64,000 bases of DNA from Spirochaetaceae bacterium. Its GTDB lineage: Bacteria > Spirochaetota > Spirochaetia > SZUA-6 > Bin103. The notes under the pieces were generated by a model. The model was given only the letters and a program-made list of their open reading frames with translations. It was not told the origin of the DNA and did no database searches. Both the position numbers and the translations under genes were made by a program. Shown here piece after piece: positions 8,935-17,545 of the stretch (the stretch's first letter is position 1; each line of letters opens with the position of its first letter). The DNA lies in the NCBI GenBank assembly GCA_028821475.1, contig JAPPGB010000032.1, positions 97,841 to 161,840 on the forward strand. Direction: 5' to 3'.

Positions 8935-9648
8935 ATGAATATAACGATCATCGCGGCCCTGCGGGAGGAGCTGGACGCCTTCCGGCGCGCCCACCACCTC
9001 ACGCCGGCGCCGCCGCGCGGACCGGTCACGGCGTTTCGGTGGCGGCACGCCGCCGCGCACGTGACGGTGCTGCACTCCGGTGTCGGCAAGGTAAGCGCCG
9101 CCATGGTGGCTCAGTACGCGGTCGATCACTTTCGGCCGGACTACCTGATCGTGACCGGGATCGCGGGCGCGCTCTGCGGCCGGCTTGCCTTGGGAGACGT
9201 GGTGGTGAGCCGCGACTGTGTACAGCACGACCTGGACGTGACCGCGCTCGGCGTGCCGGTGGGGCAGGTTCCCCGTACCGAGCATCGGTTCCTGGCGGCC
9301 GACCCGAGGCTGGTGGCGCTGGCGATGGCAACCGAGGTGCCGGGGCAGCGCGTGGTAGCGGGACGGATCCTGACCGGCGACCAGTTCGTCGCCGTCGCCG
9401 CCACCGGGCAGGAGCGGCTGCGCTGTCTGAACGGCACCGCCGTGGAGATGGAGGGAGCGGCGGTTGCGCTGGTGGCGGCGCTGAACCGGGTCCCGTTCGT
9501 GATTGTCCGTGCGGTTGCGAACCTCGCCGACGGCGCCGCGCCGGCGGAGTTCGGCGCCTGTCTGCAGCGTGCCGCGGACAACTCGTGCACGGTGTGTGCC
9601 GGCATCCTCCGCGGTCTTGCCGCCGACCCGGACCGCGGTTCCGGGTGA
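8935..9648 (+). CDS. mtnN: 5'-methylthioadenosine/S-adenosylhomocysteine nucleosidase
   Basis: A 237-residue protein of the MTA/SAH nucleosidase family in the purine/uridine phosphorylase superfamily. It hydrolyses methylthioadenosine or S-adenosylhomocysteine to adenine and a thioribosyl product. It begins MNITIIAALREEL as the family does, and has VTGIAGAL, the substrate-binding VEMEGAAVA and a late VRAVANLADG segment with the position of the catalytic Asp. The frame extends back to 8620, but the protein homology begins at ATG 8935. It stands alone on the plus strand. Confidence 0.88.
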   Translation: MNITIIAALREELDAFRRAHHLTPAPPRGPVTAFRWRHAAAHVTVLHSGVGKVSAAMVAQYAVDHFRPDYLIVTGIAGALCGRLALGDVVVSRDCVQHDLDVTALGVPVGQVPRTEHRFLAADPRLVALAMATEVPGQRVVAGRILTGDQFVAVAATGQERLRCLNGTAVEMEGAAVALVAALNRVPFVIVRAVANLADGAAPAEFGACLQRAADNSCTVCAGILRGLAADPDRGSG

Positions 9649-9781
9649 ACCGCGTTGTGGGTGATCGCGTTGTGGGTGCGGCTGATTCGTCGGATCGGTC
9701 CGATCGGTTGGTGGCGCCGGGCGGCGGAGCCGCTGAGCGCCTGCGTGTGGCGGCTACTTGCACGGCCGCACGGTCGCCGCG

Positions 9782-11080
9782 ATGATGAACGGCATGTCAG
9801 CTAGGCGCACCGAGCGGGCCTGGGTGCTGTACGACGTGGCGAACTCGGCGTACGCGCTGATGGTGACCACCGCCATCTTCCCGCTGTTCTACAAGAACGT
9901 TATCGCGGCGGATGTGCCGGGCGCGGTTTCGACGGCGCGGCTGGCGTTCGCGAGCAGCGCGTTCACGCTGGTGGTCGCCGTCCTGGCGACCGCGCTCGGT
10001 CCGATGGCCGACTACGAGGGGCGCAAGAAGCGATTCTTCGCCGGCTTCTTCGGGCTTGGCGTGGCCGCCACCGCGGTGCTGGCGTTCGTGCCCGCCGGGC
10101 GCGAGTTCGCGGTGCTGGCCGTGTACGGGTTGTCCGCGGTCGGATTCGCGGCCGCCAACGTGTTCTACGATTCGTTTCTGACCGACGTGACCACCCCGGA
10201 GCGCATGGACCGCGTGTCGTCGGCCGGCTATGCATGGGGCTACGTCGGCTCGACGGTGCCGTTCGTGGCGGCGATGGCGCTGATCAACCTCGCTCCGGGC
10301 GCGGGACTGCTGTCCACCGAGGCGACGGTGCGCATCGCGATTCTCATTGCAGCCGGCTGGTGGGTGGCGTTCACGGTGCCGCTGTTCCGCTCCGTGCGCC
10401 AGGTGCACTTCGTGGCGGCGGCCGGGCCGGCGCTGCGCGACCTGGTGCGCGACAGCGTGCGGCGGGTGGCGGCGGTGGTGCGCGACGTGCGCGGCCACCG
10501 GGCGGTGTTCCTGTTCCTGGGCGCCTACTTCTTCTACATCGACGGCGTCGGCACGGTGATCAAGCTGGCCACCGCCTACGGCACCGACCTGGGCCTGTCC
10601 GCGCAGACGTTGCTGATGATGCTGCTCGTGGTGCAGTTGGTGGCGTTCCCGTGCGCGTTGATCTACGGACGGTTGGCGGAGCGGCGCCCGGGGGCGACCC
10701 GGACCCTGCTCCTGGTGGGAATCGGCATCTATACCGTGATCACGGTGATGGCGTTCGTGATCTGGCGGTTGCCGGAGCCGGCGCGGGTGCCGGTGTTCTG
10801 GCTGCTGTCGATGCTGGTGGCCAGCTCCCAGGGCGGCGTCCAGGCGCTGTCGCGCTCGTTCTACGCGGGATTGATACCGGCCAACTCGTCGGCCGAGTTC
10901 TTCGGCTTCTACAACATCTTCGGCAAGTTCGCGGCGATCATGGGACCGGCTTTGGTGGGCGCGTTCGCCGCGCTGACCGGCGACTCCAGCATCGGCGTGC
11001 TGAGCATCTCGGTGCTGTTCGTGGTGGGCGGCATCCTGTTGACCCGGGTACCGGACGGGACGCCGCGCGCGGTGCGCTGA
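9782..11080 (+). CDS. MFS transporter, UMF1/Atg22-like
   Basis: About 432 residues with 12 predicted membrane helices. The opening RAWVLYDVANSAYALMV and the later SQGGVQALSRSFYAGLIP are characteristic of the UMF1/vacuole effluxer Atg22-like branch of the major facilitator superfamily, whose bacterial substrates are mostly undefined. ATG at 9782 (MMNGMSARR) is chosen; 9758 and 9794 are alternatives and no strong ribosome site decides. It converges with prpD 31 bases downstream. Confidence 0.85.
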   Translation: MMNGMSARRTERAWVLYDVANSAYALMVTTAIFPLFYKNVIAADVPGAVSTARLAFASSAFTLVVAVLATALGPMADYEGRKKRFFAGFFGLGVAATAVLAFVPAGREFAVLAVYGLSAVGFAAANVFYDSFLTDVTTPERMDRVSSAGYAWGYVGSTVPFVAAMALINLAPGAGLLSTEATVRIAILIAAGWWVAFTVPLFRSVRQVHFVAAAGPALRDLVRDSVRRVAAVVRDVRGHRAVFLFLGAYFFYIDGVGTVIKLATAYGTDLGLSAQTLLMMLLVVQLVAFPCALIYGRLAERRPGATRTLLLVGIGIYTVITVMAFVIWRLPEPARVPVFWLLSMLVASSQGGVQALSRSFYAGLIPANSSAEFFGFYNIFGKFAAIMGPALVGAFAALTGDSSIGVLSISVLFVVGGILLTRVPDGTPRAVR

Positions 11081-11111
11081 CCGGCGGCCGGCAGGCTCTG
11101 AGCGCGCTGCG

Positions 11112-12581
11112 CTACGGGGCGAAGCGGGCCAGGAGCTGGTCGACGGAGAGCCGGTCGGTCCGCTCGGGAGCGTCCCACAGGCGGCGCACGGCAGCGGCTC
11201 GCGGCGCCGGCAACCGAGCTGCGTTGCGCGCCAACTTGGCGGCCAGGTGCGGCTCCGCCTCCGCGCGCCGGCGCGGGTGGCCGAGCGGGTACTCCACCGC
11301 CACCGGACTGGTCGACGTGCCGTCGCGGAAGCGTACCTGGACGCGGTTGCCGATGGCCCGTCTGGCGGGGTCGAGATACCCCTCGGTGTAGCGCGGATCC
11401 TCGTGCACCCTGGTGCGTTCGCGCAGGAAGTCGATGCGCGGATCTGCCGCGGCGGCATCCCGGTAGTGCTCGCCGCGCAACTCGCCGAACAGCAGCGCCA
11501 CCGCCACCATGTACTGCAGGCAGTGATCGCGGGCGGCCGGCGTGGTGAGCGGACCCTGCTTGTCGATGATGCGCATGGCGGGCTCCTGCGTGTGGATCAC
11601 GATTTCGGCCACCTCGGCGGCGCGCGGGGCCACTTCCGGATGGAGTGCGAAGGCCGCCTCGACCGCGGTCTGGCCGTGGAACTCCGCCGGGAAGCCGACC
11701 TTGAACAGGATGTTCTCGGCGACGTAGCAGCCGAGCGGCTGGCCGAGGCGCACCTCGGCGCCGCGCAGCACCACGTCCTGGAACCCCCAGCGCGGCGCGC
11801 TGAGCGCGGCCGGATAGCCCATCTCGCCGCGCAGCGCGAGCAGCGCCAGCCACAACCCGCGGCTGGTGGCGTCGCCGGCGGCCCATGACTTGCGCGATCC
11901 GGTGGTTGCTCCGTGCCGGTAGGTGCGCAGGGCGCCGCCGTCGAGGAATGCATGCGACAGCGCTGCCAGCACCTGCTCCGGGGTGCCGCCGAGCAGGCGG
12001 GAGGCGACCCCCGCGCTGGCGATGCGCACCAGGATCACGTGGTCGAGGCCGCGGCGGTTGAAGCTGTTATCGAGGGCGAGGATGCCCTGTATCTCGTATG
12101 CCTGGATCTTTGCCGTAAGCAGGTCGCCCACCGACAGGCCGCGCATCTGGGCGGCCGCGAGCAGGGCGCCGAGGTTGTCGGACGGGTGGCCCCACTCGGC
12201 CGCCAGCCAGGTGTCGTTGTAGTCGAGCCAGCGGATCAGGGTGCCGGTGTTGAACGCGGCCGTGACCGGGTCGAGCGCCAGCGCCGTGCCCGGCACGCGC
12301 ACCGTGCCCGGAGCGGACTCGGCGCCCGGTGCCGGTGCGGTGTTTCGGCCGGCAGCCGGCGTGCCGGTTTGTGGGGCCGGCGCGGCGAGCGGGCCGAGTA
12401 GCCGGCGGCACTCCGGCACGTCCAGGGCGAGCAGGGCGCAGCCGAGCGAGTCGAGCAGGCTCATGCGCGCGGTGCGGTAGGCCAGCTCGCTGAACTGCGG
12501 TGGCGCGGTGAGGTAGTCGGTGATCCTGGCCAGGACCGGATCCGCGGCCGTCGCCATCTGCGGGCGACTCGGTACGGTCAC
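11112..12581 (-). CDS. prpD: 2-methylcitrate dehydratase, MmgE/PrpD family
   Basis: A 489-residue MmgE/PrpD protein. In the methylcitrate cycle PrpD dehydrates 2-methylcitrate to 2-methyl-cis-aconitate. Family features include the opening SLLDSLGCALLAL, LDYNDTWLAAEWGHPSDN and GAATGSRKSWAAGDATSRG-like sequence (TTGSRKSWAAGDATS). GTG 12581 is preferred because the leader before it is shared with prpB, where the equivalent GTG begins the protein; ATG 12557 is the alternative. It follows prpC by 168 bases and has its own copy of the hairpin leader. Other MmgE/PrpD members have different substrates, so the assignment leans on the prpBC neighbours. Confidence 0.88.
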   Translation of the reverse strand: MTVPSRPQMATAADPVLARITDYLTAPPQFSELAYRTARMSLLDSLGCALLALDVPECRRLLGPLAAPAPQTGTPAAGRNTAPAPGAESAPGTVRVPGTALALDPVTAAFNTGTLIRWLDYNDTWLAAEWGHPSDNLGALLAAAQMRGLSVGDLLTAKIQAYEIQGILALDNSFNRRGLDHVILVRIASAGVASRLLGGTPEQVLAALSHAFLDGGALRTYRHGATTGSRKSWAAGDATSRGLWLALLALRGEMGYPAALSAPRWGFQDVVLRGAEVRLGQPLGCYVAENILFKVGFPAEFHGQTAVEAAFALHPEVAPRAAEVAEIVIHTQEPAMRIIDKQGPLTTPAARDHCLQYMVAVALLFGELRGEHYRDAAAADPRIDFLRERTRVHEDPRYTEGYLDPARRAIGNRVQVRFRDGTSTSPVAVEYPLGHPRRRAEAEPHLAAKLARNAARLPAPRAAAVRRLWDAPERTDRLSVDQLLARFAP

Positions 12582-12648
12582 TCCGTGGTACCGCAGACGA
12601 TGAACACCGATGCCGGAGCATCGCCCACCGGCCCGCTCGTGCGGACCA
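12573..12648 (-). promoter_or_regulatory. Hairpin leader element, copy A (before prpD)
   Basis: In the transcript direction it runs GGTCCG, a GGTGGG box, a perfect 6-bp hairpin CGATGC-TCCG-GCATCG (12608-12623), a TTCATCGTCT box and then GTGACCGTA, which is the start of prpD. The hairpin ends 26 bases before the start codon. The same order and spacing occur at 14.8 and 43.5 kb. Confidence 0.75.
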
Positions 12649-12749
12649 GGCTCGAGGTGGAACCGGGAGCGACGCCGGGAGCGGCTGGGCAAGGCGCGAC
12701 GACTGAGCACATTGGGTGTCGGTGAGCGAGGAGTGACCCCGCCGCCCGC

Positions 12750-13910
12750 CTAGGCGCCACGGCGCCGATGCGCGCCGGGCAGCGGCCGCGGCGGCGGACC
12801 GGTGTAGGCGGCGGTGGGGCGGATCAGCCGATTGTTTTCGCGCTGCTCGAGGTAGTGCGCGGCCCAGCCGGCGACGCGGCTGATCACGAACAGCGGCGTG
12901 AACAGCGCGGTGGGGACGCCGCAGTTGTGGAACAGCAGCGCGCTGTAGAAGTCGAGGTTGGGAAACAGCCCCTTCTCGCGCCGCATCACCGCCTCTATGC
13001 GCTGCGCGACGGCAAACTGGCGCCGCTGCGCGCCGGATGCCGCCAGCCGCCCGGCCCAGCGCTTCACCACCGGGCTGCGCGGATCGGACTCGCGGTACAC
13101 GCGGTGTCCGAACCCCATGACCAGCTCGCGGCGGGAGAGCATCTCCAGCAGGGCGCGCTCCGCTTCGTCGGGGTCGTGGAACCGCTCGATCAGGGCCATG
13201 GCGGCCTCGTTGGCGCCGCCGTGCAGGGGGCCGCGCAGGGCGGCGATGCCGGCCGTCATCGCGGAGTGGAAGTCGCTCAGGGTCGACGCCACCACCCGCG
13301 CCGCGAAGGTCGATGCGTTGAACTCGTGCTCGGCGTACAGGATCAGGGCCGCATCGAGGGCGGCGACCTGGTCGGCGGTCGCGGCGCCGGGGCCGCGCAG
13401 CAGGTCGAGGATCCAGGCGGCCAGCGACGGTGCGCCGCCGCCCACGTCGAGGCGCTCGCCGCGGGCGGCGAACCCGTGCTGGTACAGCAGCGCGCCCGGC
13501 AGCAGCGCCAGCAGGCCGTCCGCCTGGCCGCGGACGGCGGCCGGATCGTACGCCGCGGCGCCCGCATTGGCCCCGGTGGCGCTGGTTTCCGCTTCGGCGC
13601 CCGCGAACGAGCACGCGGTGCGCAACACGTCCATCGGATGGGACGCTGCCGGCATCGCCTCCAGCACCCGGCGCAGGGCGGCGCTCAGACCGCGCCGCGC
13701 GCGCAGCGTGCGCCGGTAGTCGTCCAGGCCGGCGGCGTCCGGCAGTTCGCCATGGATGAGCAGATACGCGCACTCCTCGTAGGTGGCGTGCGCCGCCAGC
13801 TCCTCGATCGGGTAGCCGCGGTAGGTGAGTCCTGCGCCGCTCTTGCCCACCGTGCTTACCGCCGTCTCGCCGGCCACCACTCCGGCCAGTCCCGCGCTGC
13901 CGCTGCTCAT
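12750..13910 (-). CDS. prpC: Citrate/2-methylcitrate synthase
   Basis: A 386-residue citrate synthase-fold enzyme. With neighbouring prpB and prpD it most likely condenses propionyl-CoA with oxaloacetate to 2-methylcitrate. Seen: LTYRGYPIEELA near the N-terminus, EHEFNASTFAARV, LHGGANEAAM with the catalytic His, and GFGHRVYRESDPR. Its ATG overlaps the stop of prpB by four bases (ATGA), so the two are translationally coupled. Length fits the short type II/methylcitrate synthase group. A plain citrate synthase role cannot be excluded from sequence alone. Confidence 0.93.
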   Translation of the reverse strand: MSSGSAGLAGVVAGETAVSTVGKSGAGLTYRGYPIEELAAHATYEECAYLLIHGELPDAAGLDDYRRTLRARRGLSAALRRVLEAMPAASHPMDVLRTACSFAGAEAETSATGANAGAAAYDPAAVRGQADGLLALLPGALLYQHGFAARGERLDVGGGAPSLAAWILDLLRGPGAATADQVAALDAALILYAEHEFNASTFAARVVASTLSDFHSAMTAGIAALRGPLHGGANEAAMALIERFHDPDEAERALLEMLSRRELVMGFGHRVYRESDPRSPVVKRWAGRLAASGAQRRQFAVAQRIEAVMRREKGLFPNLDFYSALLFHNCGVPTALFTPLFVISRVAGWAAHYLEQRENNRLIRPTAAYTGPPPRPLPGAHRRRGA

Positions 13911-14824
13911 TCGATTCCATCCTCCCGACCGCGCTGCCGTGCGAGCAGGCGGTCCATGCGTTTTTCGTAGGCGGCATAGTTCAACACCCGGTACAGTTCC
14001 GCCCTGGTCTGCAGTTCGGCGAGCACCGCGTGCTGGCCGCCCTGCTCGCGCAGCACCCGGTACGCGCGTTGCGCGGCATGGCTCATGGCCCGGAACGCGG
14101 TGAGCGGATACAGCACCATCGCCACGCCGTGCGCGGCCAGCTCGTCCAGGGTGAACAGCGGGCTGACGCCGAATTCGGTCATGTTGGCCAGGATCGGCAC
14201 CCCGGCGGCGTCCGCGGCGCGCCGGTACTGGTCGAGTGCGGTGGCCGCCTCGAAGAAGATCGCGTCGGCGCCGGCGGCGGCGTACGCGGCGCAGCGCTGC
14301 ACGGCGCGCTCGGGGCCCTCGGCGGCCAGCGCATCGGTGCGCGCCATGATGAGCAGGTCGCCGGCGCCGCGCGCCGCCACCGCCGCGGCGATGCGGTCGG
14401 CCATCTCCGGTGCGCCGACCAGGGCCTTGCCGAGGCGGTGGCCGCAGCGCTTGGCGGACACTTGGTCCTCAATGTGCACGGCGGCCACGCCGGCCGCGGT
14501 CATCTCGCGCACCATCCGTTCGATGGCGAGGCCGTCGCCGAAGCCGGTGTCGACGTCGACCAGCAGCGGCAGTTCGGTGGCCGCGGTGATGCGGCGCGCC
14601 TCGGCAACCACCTCGGACAGGGTGGTCATGGCCAGATCCGGCAGGCCGAACGCCGCGTTGGCGACGCCGGCGCCGGACAGGTACAGGGCGCGAAAGCCTG
14701 CGTCCGCGGCGAGCAGCGCGGCGTAGGCGTTGACCGCTCCTGCGATCTGCAGGGGCCGCTCCTCCTCCAGTGCCGCGAGCAACCTGTTCATGAGCGCAAT
14801 CTGTTCATGAGTCTGTACGGTCAC
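13907..14824 (-). CDS. prpB: 2-methylisocitrate lyase
   Basis: A 305-residue isocitrate lyase/PEP mutase superfamily protein that would cleave 2-methylisocitrate to pyruvate and succinate. Seen: YLSGAGVANAAFGLPD, LLVDVDTGFGD with Mg-binding acids, the HIEDQVSAKRCGH active-site loop with the catalytic Cys, and NMTEFG. It starts with GTG at 14824 inside the repeated leader. prpC follows with a four-base overlap. No prpF, acnD or prpR regulator is nearby, so the hydration step must be done by an aconitase encoded elsewhere. Confidence 0.94.
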   Translation of the reverse strand: MTVQTHEQIALMNRLLAALEEERPLQIAGAVNAYAALLAADAGFRALYLSGAGVANAAFGLPDLAMTTLSEVVAEARRITAATELPLLVDVDTGFGDGLAIERMVREMTAAGVAAVHIEDQVSAKRCGHRLGKALVGAPEMADRIAAAVAARGAGDLLIMARTDALAAEGPERAVQRCAAYAAAGADAIFFEAATALDQYRRAADAAGVPILANMTEFGVSPLFTLDELAAHGVAMVLYPLTAFRAMSHAAQRAYRVLREQGGQHAVLAELQTRAELYRVLNYAAYEKRMDRLLARQRGREDGIE

Positions 14825-14890
14825 TGCGTGACATGGAAGACGATGAAAACCGATGCCCGAGCATCGCCCACCAGCCGGCGTTTTCGGACC
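14807..14890 (-). promoter_or_regulatory. Hairpin leader element, copy B (before prpB)
   Basis: Same element as at 12.6 kb: GGTCCG, GCCGGCTGGTGGG, hairpin CGATGC-TCGG-GCATCG (14851-14866), TTTTCATCGTCTTCCATGTCACG, then the GTGACCGTACAGACTCAT start region of prpB. The hairpin again ends 26 bases before the start codon. No strong ribosome site is present, which suggests the structure affects initiation. Confidence 0.75.
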
Positions 14891-15045
14891 AGTGCAGTGG
14901 TGCCACCTGCCGCAGTGTGTCGCCGCGCGCCGGGCCGGTCAACCGGCGGGTTTTCCGGAGACTCGCTTGCGCGTGCCGCACGCGTTGACAGGAGGACGGG
15001 CGGTCCGGTAAGCTGCGAAGCAGAAATTCATTCAGGCCAACCCGT

Positions 15046-15240
15046 CCGGTGCTCGAGGATGCCAGCCGCATCCTTCGGGGTAACAGGGAAAGCGGTGAGA
15101 ATCCGCTGCGGAGGGCCCACTGTGACCGGCGAGCCAGCCGCCGCAAATGCCACTGTCCTCTCGGGCGCGCACGCGCGCCGGCGCAGGATGGGAAGGGGGC
15201 GGGCGAGGCGACGAACCGGGAGCCAGGAGACCTACCGGGC
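15046..15240 (+). ncRNA. Cobalamin riboswitch
   Basis: Classic B12-box architecture in order: CCGGTGC start, GGGAAAGCGGTGAGAATCC, the GGCCCACTGTGACCGGCGAG segment, a GCAAATGCCACTG core, GGGAAGGGGGCG-like paired region, a GACGAA stretch and the terminal GGGAGCCAGGAGACCTACC box. It sits about 120 bases upstream of btuC and would lower expression of the uptake and salvage operon when adenosylcobalamin is bound. The expression platform between 15240 and 15360 has no obvious T-tract terminator, so translational control is likely. Confidence 0.95.
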
Positions 15241-15359
15241 AGGGCTGAGCGGCCGCTCTCCGTCCAGGGAGCGCCTCGGGATAGCGCCTTGTTCGAACCC
15301 CACGCAAGTGTTGCGGGGATTCGGTGCCAGGCCTCGTGGCTGTCTTCACCCCTTGCAGG

Positions 15360-16487
15360 ATGCCGAGCGGCAGAGGAGTCGGGTTGCCCCTCGGCATCTC
15401 GCGTGCGCCCGTGTGGCGGCGCGTTGCAGGTTCTCTATCCGCGTCCGGGTCGCCGGTCGTGTTGCGCCTTGCCCGCGGCACGGTGCTGCTGGCCGGCGCC
15501 GGCGTGCTGCTGGTGGTGACCGCGGCGGCGCTCGGGTCGTACGCGATTCCCCTGTCGGAGACTGCGGCAATTCTGCTCGACCTGGTGGGTCTGGGGGCTG
15601 GTGGCACCGCCGGCGACACCGAGCGGGCGATCGTGGCAACGATCCGGCTGCCGCGCATCGTGCTGGCGCTGCTGGTGGGCGCCGCGCTCGGCACGGCCGG
15701 GGCGGTGATGCAGGGCCTGTTCCGCAACCCGATGGCCGATCCGGGGATTATCGGCGTGTCCACCGGCGGGGCGCTGGGAGCGGTGATCGCGATTGCCGTC
15801 GGTGCGCAGGCGGCGTTCCCGCTGGCGCTGCCGGCGATGGCGTTCGCGGGAGCCGCCGGCGCCCTGGCGCTGGTATTCGCGGTGGCATCGGTGGGCGGAC
15901 GCTTCTCGATGGCGGCGCTGCTGTTGGCCGGGGTGGCGGTGAGCCTGTTCCTGGCCGCCATCATCTCCGCCATCGTGCTGTTCACCCAGGATCTTGGTGC
16001 GCAGCGCGAAATGATCTTCTGGCTCGCCGGCGGCCTCGATGCGTCGCGCTGGACGCACGTGCGGCTGGCCGCGCCGTTCATGCTGGCGGGGCTGGCGGCG
16101 GCGGTGCTGCTGGCGCGCGATCTCAATCTGCTCACCCTGAGCGAAGAGGAGGCGCGCGCGCTCGGCGTGCGCGTCGGCATCACCCGCACCGTCCTGCTGC
16201 TCGCCGCTTCGCTGGTCACCGGGACCGCGGTCGCGTTCTCCGGCACGATCGCGTTCGTCGGACTCATCGTACCGCACGCGCTGCGGCTGCTGGCCGGCGC
16301 CGACCACCGGGTGCTGGTGCCGCTGAGCGCGCTGGGCGGGGCGCTGTTTCTGCTCGCCGCCGACACCCTCGCGCGGCTGGTGATCGCCCCGGCGGAGATG
16401 CGCGTCGGCATAATCACGTCGCTCGTGGGAGCGCCGTTTTTCATCCTGCTGCTGGCTCGCCACAAGGCGCGGGCCGGAGCAAAGTAA
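15360..16487 (+). CDS. btuC: Vitamin B12 ABC transporter permease (FecCD family)
   Basis: A 375-residue inner-membrane permease with about 9-10 helices. Family signatures are RLPRIVLALLVGAALGTAG, QGLFRNPMADPGIIGVSTGG, ALGVRVG, AFVGLIVPHALRL and EMRVGIITSLVGAPFF. The frame is open from GTG 15324, but ATG 15360 is preferred. It is the first gene after the riboswitch and is followed by btuF after 21 bases. FecCD proteins also serve iron siderophores; the riboswitch and cob genes make cobalamin the likely cargo. Confidence 0.93.
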   Translation: MPSGRGVGLPLGISRAPVWRRVAGSLSASGSPVVLRLARGTVLLAGAGVLLVVTAAALGSYAIPLSETAAILLDLVGLGAGGTAGDTERAIVATIRLPRIVLALLVGAALGTAGAVMQGLFRNPMADPGIIGVSTGGALGAVIAIAVGAQAAFPLALPAMAFAGAAGALALVFAVASVGGRFSMAALLLAGVAVSLFLAAIISAIVLFTQDLGAQREMIFWLAGGLDASRWTHVRLAAPFMLAGLAAAVLLARDLNLLTLSEEEARALGVRVGITRTVLLLAASLVTGTAVAFSGTIAFVGLIVPHALRLLAGADHRVLVPLSALGGALFLLAADTLARLVIAPAEMRVGIITSLVGAPFFILLLARHKARAGAK

Positions 16488-16508
16488 CTTACTTTGGAGG
16501 AACTAGTT

Positions 16509-17525
16509 ATGATTCTGTTACGCAGGCTTTGCCGGGTCGTTGGCGGAGTGTTGGCCGGTGCCCTGTTGTGGGGCGCGGCGGCGGGCGCGTTTGCCGACGG
16601 GTATCCGGCGGTCGCCGGCATCGTGGATGTGAGCAACCGCGGCTGGCCGCGCGAAGTGGACAGCAGCGAGGGCCGCGTGCGGCTGCAGGCGCCGCCGCAG
16701 CGCATCCTGGCGCTGTCGCTCGGCCACGACGAGATGCTGCTCGCCCTGGTGGGGCGGGAGCGGCTGGCCGGCGTCGGACCGTTCGCCGCCGACGCCACCT
16801 ATTCCAACGTCGCCGGCCTGGTTGCCGGGCTCGACACCCTGCCGTCCAAGGATCCGGAAGGAATCCTGGCCATGCGTCCCGACCTGATCGTGGTGTCGCG
16901 GTACACCAAGGCGGACCTGGTGGAGCTGATCAAGGAGACCGGTGTGCCGGTGCTGCGTACCGCGCTGGAGAACTCCGCGGCGGGAAACATTCCCAATATC
17001 CTGCTGCTCGGGTACCTGCTCGGCGCCGAGGAGCGCGCGCTGGAGCTGGTCGCGGAGATCGAGGGCCGCATTGCCGCGGTGGCGGAGCGGGTGCCGGCGT
17101 CCGGCGATGCCGCCGTGCCGGCAGTGCTGGCCATCGCGCGCTTCTCGGACACCATCTACGCGGCCGGCGGCGGTACCACCGAGGGCGGTATCATCGAGGC
17201 GGCCGGCGGCGTGAACGCGGCCGCGCGCGGCGGCATCGACGGGCACCAGACGGTGAGCATCGAGTCGCTGGCCGCGCTGGCTCCCGAGGTGATCCTGATC
17301 ACCCAGCCGGCAGAGATGGGCGGCACGGCGCTGCGCGACGAGCTGCGCGCGGCGCCGGCGCTGGCAGCCGTCCCCGCGGTCGCCGAAGAACGCGTGCTGG
17401 TGGTAGCGCCGCGCTACTACACCACGCTGTCGCACTGGAACGTGCGCGGCATCGAGGAAACCGCCCGCCTGCTGTATCCGGATCGATTCGCGGGCGTGGA
17501 GTTCCGCGACTTCGCGCCCTATTAG
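16509..17525 (+). CDS. btuF: Vitamin B12-binding periplasmic protein
   Basis: A 338-residue substrate-binding protein with a signal peptide (GGVLAGALLWGAAAGAFADG). It has the two-lobe metal-chelate/cobalamin-binding fold with RILALSLGHDEMLLAL, MRPDLIVVSRY and SIESLAALAPEVILI. The frame begins at a TTG at 16494, but ATG 16509 is preceded by a GGAGGA ribosome site, which decides the start. btuC and btuD flank it in one operon under the cobalamin riboswitch. Confidence 0.92.
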   Translation: MILLRRLCRVVGGVLAGALLWGAAAGAFADGYPAVAGIVDVSNRGWPREVDSSEGRVRLQAPPQRILALSLGHDEMLLALVGRERLAGVGPFAADATYSNVAGLVAGLDTLPSKDPEGILAMRPDLIVVSRYTKADLVELIKETGVPVLRTALENSAAGNIPNILLLGYLLGAEERALELVAEIEGRIAAVAERVPASGDAAVPAVLAIARFSDTIYAAGGGTTEGGIIEAAGGVNAAARGGIDGHQTVSIESLAALAPEVILITQPAEMGGTALRDELRAAPALAAVPAVAEERVLVVAPRYYTTLSHWNVRGIEETARLLYPDRFAGVEFRDFAPY

Positions 17526-17545
17526 CAGCCCGTGCCGGAAGCCGG

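Noticed and set aside
14030..17545. A long plus-strand frame leading into btuD
   Set aside because: It is the mirror of prpB and out-of-frame btuC/btuF; only the part from 17546 is the ATPase.
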